A stretch of DNA of 7,928 nucleotides from Acidimicrobiia bacterium. GTDB taxonomy: Bacteria; Actinomycetota; Acidimicrobiia; IMCC26256. A program made the position numbers and the translations under genes. The DNA lies in contig JALRDW010000042.1 of the NCBI GenBank assembly GCA_023262065.1, positions 1-7,928 on the forward strand, given 5' to 3'. Numbering within the stretch: position 1 is the stretch's first letter; each line of letters begins with the position of its first letter. Shown piece by piece: positions 6,604 through 7,928 of the stretch. Below the pieces are notes generated by a model. That model made no database searches. It was not told where the DNA came from and saw only the letters and a program-made list of their open reading frames with translations.

Positions 6604-6627
6604 CTCCGCGTGGGAGACTGATCGGGC

Positions 6628-7928
6628 GTGAGCATCACCCAGCCCTCCCGGAGCGACGAGGTCCTCGAGCGTTCCCGGCTGCCCTGGCGCCGGCGGATGG
6701 TGGATGCCGAGCTGCTGCCACTCCTCCAGGCCTACCGAGCCCGGCACCCGAAGGCGTCGACCGACCGGATCGAGACGGCCTTCGAGGTCGCCCGCGAGGC
6801 CCACGTGCACCAGGTCCGGCGCTCGGGGGAGCCCTACATCTCCCACCCGGTGGCGGTGGCCACGATCGTCGCCGACCTCGGGCTCGATGACGAGACGATC
6901 GCGGCCGCGCTGCTCCACGACGCCGTCGAGGACACGCACGTGACCCGGGACGAGGTCGAGCGGCGCTTCGGCACCGAGATCGCGAGCATGGTCGAGGGCG
7001 TCACGAAGCTCGACCGCATCAAGTTCGACTCCCGGGAGGCCCAGCAGGCCGCCACCCTGCGCAAGATGCTCGTGGCGATGGCCAAGGACATCCGCGTCCT
7101 CATCATCAAGCTCGCCGACCGGCTCCACAACATGCGCACCATCGCGTCGCTGCCCGAGGCGAAGCAGCGGCGCATCGCCCAGGAGACCCTCGACATCTAC
7201 GCGCCGCTCGCGCACCGCATGGGCATCGGTGACGTCAAGTGGCAGCTCGAGGACCTCTCGTTCGCGGTGCTGCACCCGAAGCGGTACGCCGAGATCGAGC
7301 AGCTCGTGATGACCCAGGCGCCGGAGCGGGGGACCTACCTCGACGAGGTGCTCATCGAACTGCGGGATCGACTCGCCGAACTCCACATCGATGCCGAGGT
7401 GCAGGGACGACCGAAGCACTACTGGTCGATCTACGAGAAGATGGTGGTCAAGGGCAAGGAGTTCGACGAGGTGTTCGACCTCGTCGGCGTGCGGGTCGTC
7501 GTCGAGTCGGTCAAGGACTGCTACGGCGCGCTCGGCACGATCCACGCGGTGTGGCGACCGGTCACCGGCCGGTTCAAGGACTACATCGCCATGCCGAAGT
7601 TCAACCTCTACCAGTCCCTGCACACCACCGTCATCGGGCCGAAGGGCAAACCCGTCGAGGTGCAGATCCGGACCCGGGAGATGCACCGCCGTGCCGAGTA
7701 CGGCATCGCGGCGCACTACTCGTACAAGGACCACCCGGGTCAGGGGCGGGCCGATGACCTCGCGTGGCTCCAGCGGATCGTCGACTTCCAGCAGGAGGCC
7801 GACGACCCGGCGGAGTTCATGCAGACCCTCAAGGTCGATCTCGACCAGGACGAGGTGATGGTCTTTACCCCCAAGGGCGCCGTGCTCAGCCTGCCCGTCG
7901 GCTCGACGCCGGTCGACTTCGCCTACGC
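6628..7928 (+). CDS. rel: Bifunctional (p)ppGpp synthetase/hydrolase, RelA/SpoT homologue, 5' part
   Basis: The first 433 residues are visible; the frame is open to the window edge, and long RSH proteins usually run to about 720-790. The hydrolase HD domain carries YISHPVAVA with His73, ALLHDAVEDT with His97-Asp98 and Glu101-Asp102, and ADRLHNMRT with Asp164 and Asn168. The synthetase domain has GRPKHYWSIYEKM, FDEVFDLVGVRVVV, GRFKDYIAMPKFNLYQSLHT and EVQIRTREMHRRAEYGIAAH. Residues 315-318 read RFKD, the RXKD form found in bifunctional enzymes rather than the EXDD of synthetase-only RelA. A TGS domain begins near 408 (DEVMVFTPKG) and is cut. The enzyme sets alarmone levels in response to amino-acid starvation. 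GTG 6628 is the most likely start. A GGGAG at 6612-6616 is 11 nt upstream, and a GAGACT 8 nt upstream could instead be a weak -10 of a leaderless transcript. Confidence 0.96.
   Translation, partial: MSITQPSRSDEVLERSRLPWRRRMVDAELLPLLQAYRARHPKASTDRIETAFEVAREAHVHQVRRSGEPYISHPVAVATIVADLGLDDETIAAALLHDAVEDTHVTRDEVERRFGTEIASMVEGVTKLDRIKFDSREAQQAATLRKMLVAMAKDIRVLIIKLADRLHNMRTIASLPEAKQRRIAQETLDIYAPLAHRMGIGDVKWQLEDLSFAVLHPKRYAEIEQLVMTQAPERGTYLDEVLIELRDRLAELHIDAEVQGRPKHYWSIYEKMVVKGKEFDEVFDLVGVRVVVESVKDCYGALGTIHAVWRPVTGRFKDYIAMPKFNLYQSLHTTVIGPKGKPVEVQIRTREMHRRAEYGIAAHYSYKDHPGQGRADDLAWLQRIVDFQQEADDPAEFMQTLKVDLDQDEVMVFTPKGAVLSLPVGSTPVDFAY

Noticed and set aside
1..7928. CRISPR arrays, tRNA or rRNA genes, insertion sequences, toxin-antitoxin or defence genes
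   Set aside because: Looked for and not seen. Genes are tightly packed housekeeping genes on one strand, gaps are about 100 nt or less, and no direct-repeat array, transposase motif or cloverleaf-like segment is apparent.

Overview
The window is a stretch of very GC-rich chromosome with every gene on the + strand. Gene content and order match the conserved housekeeping neighbourhood of high-GC Actinomycetota: pdxT-yebC, ruvC-ruvA-ruvB, yajC-secD-secF, then rel. The third codon position is almost always G or C, and GTG starts are used three times. A deep-branching actinobacterial lineage such as Acidimicrobiia fits, but that is an impression from layout and composition and no phylogeny was done.

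Region 1 (1-1305) holds the 3' end of pdxT (vitamin B6 synthesis, glutaminase subunit), then yebC and a thioredoxin-dependent peroxiredoxin of the Bcp/PrxQ type. pdxT and yebC overlap as GTGA, and yebC and the peroxiredoxin overlap as TGATG. This reads as the end of one transcription unit. A strong GC-rich hairpin follows directly at 1306-1337.

Region 2 (1361-3617) is the Holliday-junction set: the RuvC resolvase, the RuvA junction-binding protein and the RuvB branch-migration ATPase. A TAGGAT -10-like hexamer lies exactly 7 nt upstream of the ruvC ATG, the layout of a leaderless actinobacterial transcript. The 68-nt gap before ruvC therefore appears to hold both a terminator and a promoter.

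Region 3 (3618-6580) is the accessory Sec membrane complex: YajC, SecD and SecF, joined by two TGATG overlaps. A 103-nt gap before yajC holds a possible -10 element and a clear ribosome binding site. SecD carries a Pro/Gly/Thr-rich extracytoplasmic linker with a Gly-Ala-Thr triplet repeat.

Region 4 (6628-7928, cut by the window end) is a long RelA/SpoT homologue with both the (p)ppGpp hydrolase and synthetase signatures intact, so it should be bifunctional. In the well-known mycobacterial layout apt lies just before rel; here secF is followed directly by rel after 47 nt.

I see no mobile element, CRISPR array, tRNA, rRNA, broken gene or defence system. No gap exceeds about 100 nt. Nothing here convincingly represents an undescribed system; the points worth a second look concern gene order and transcription signals.
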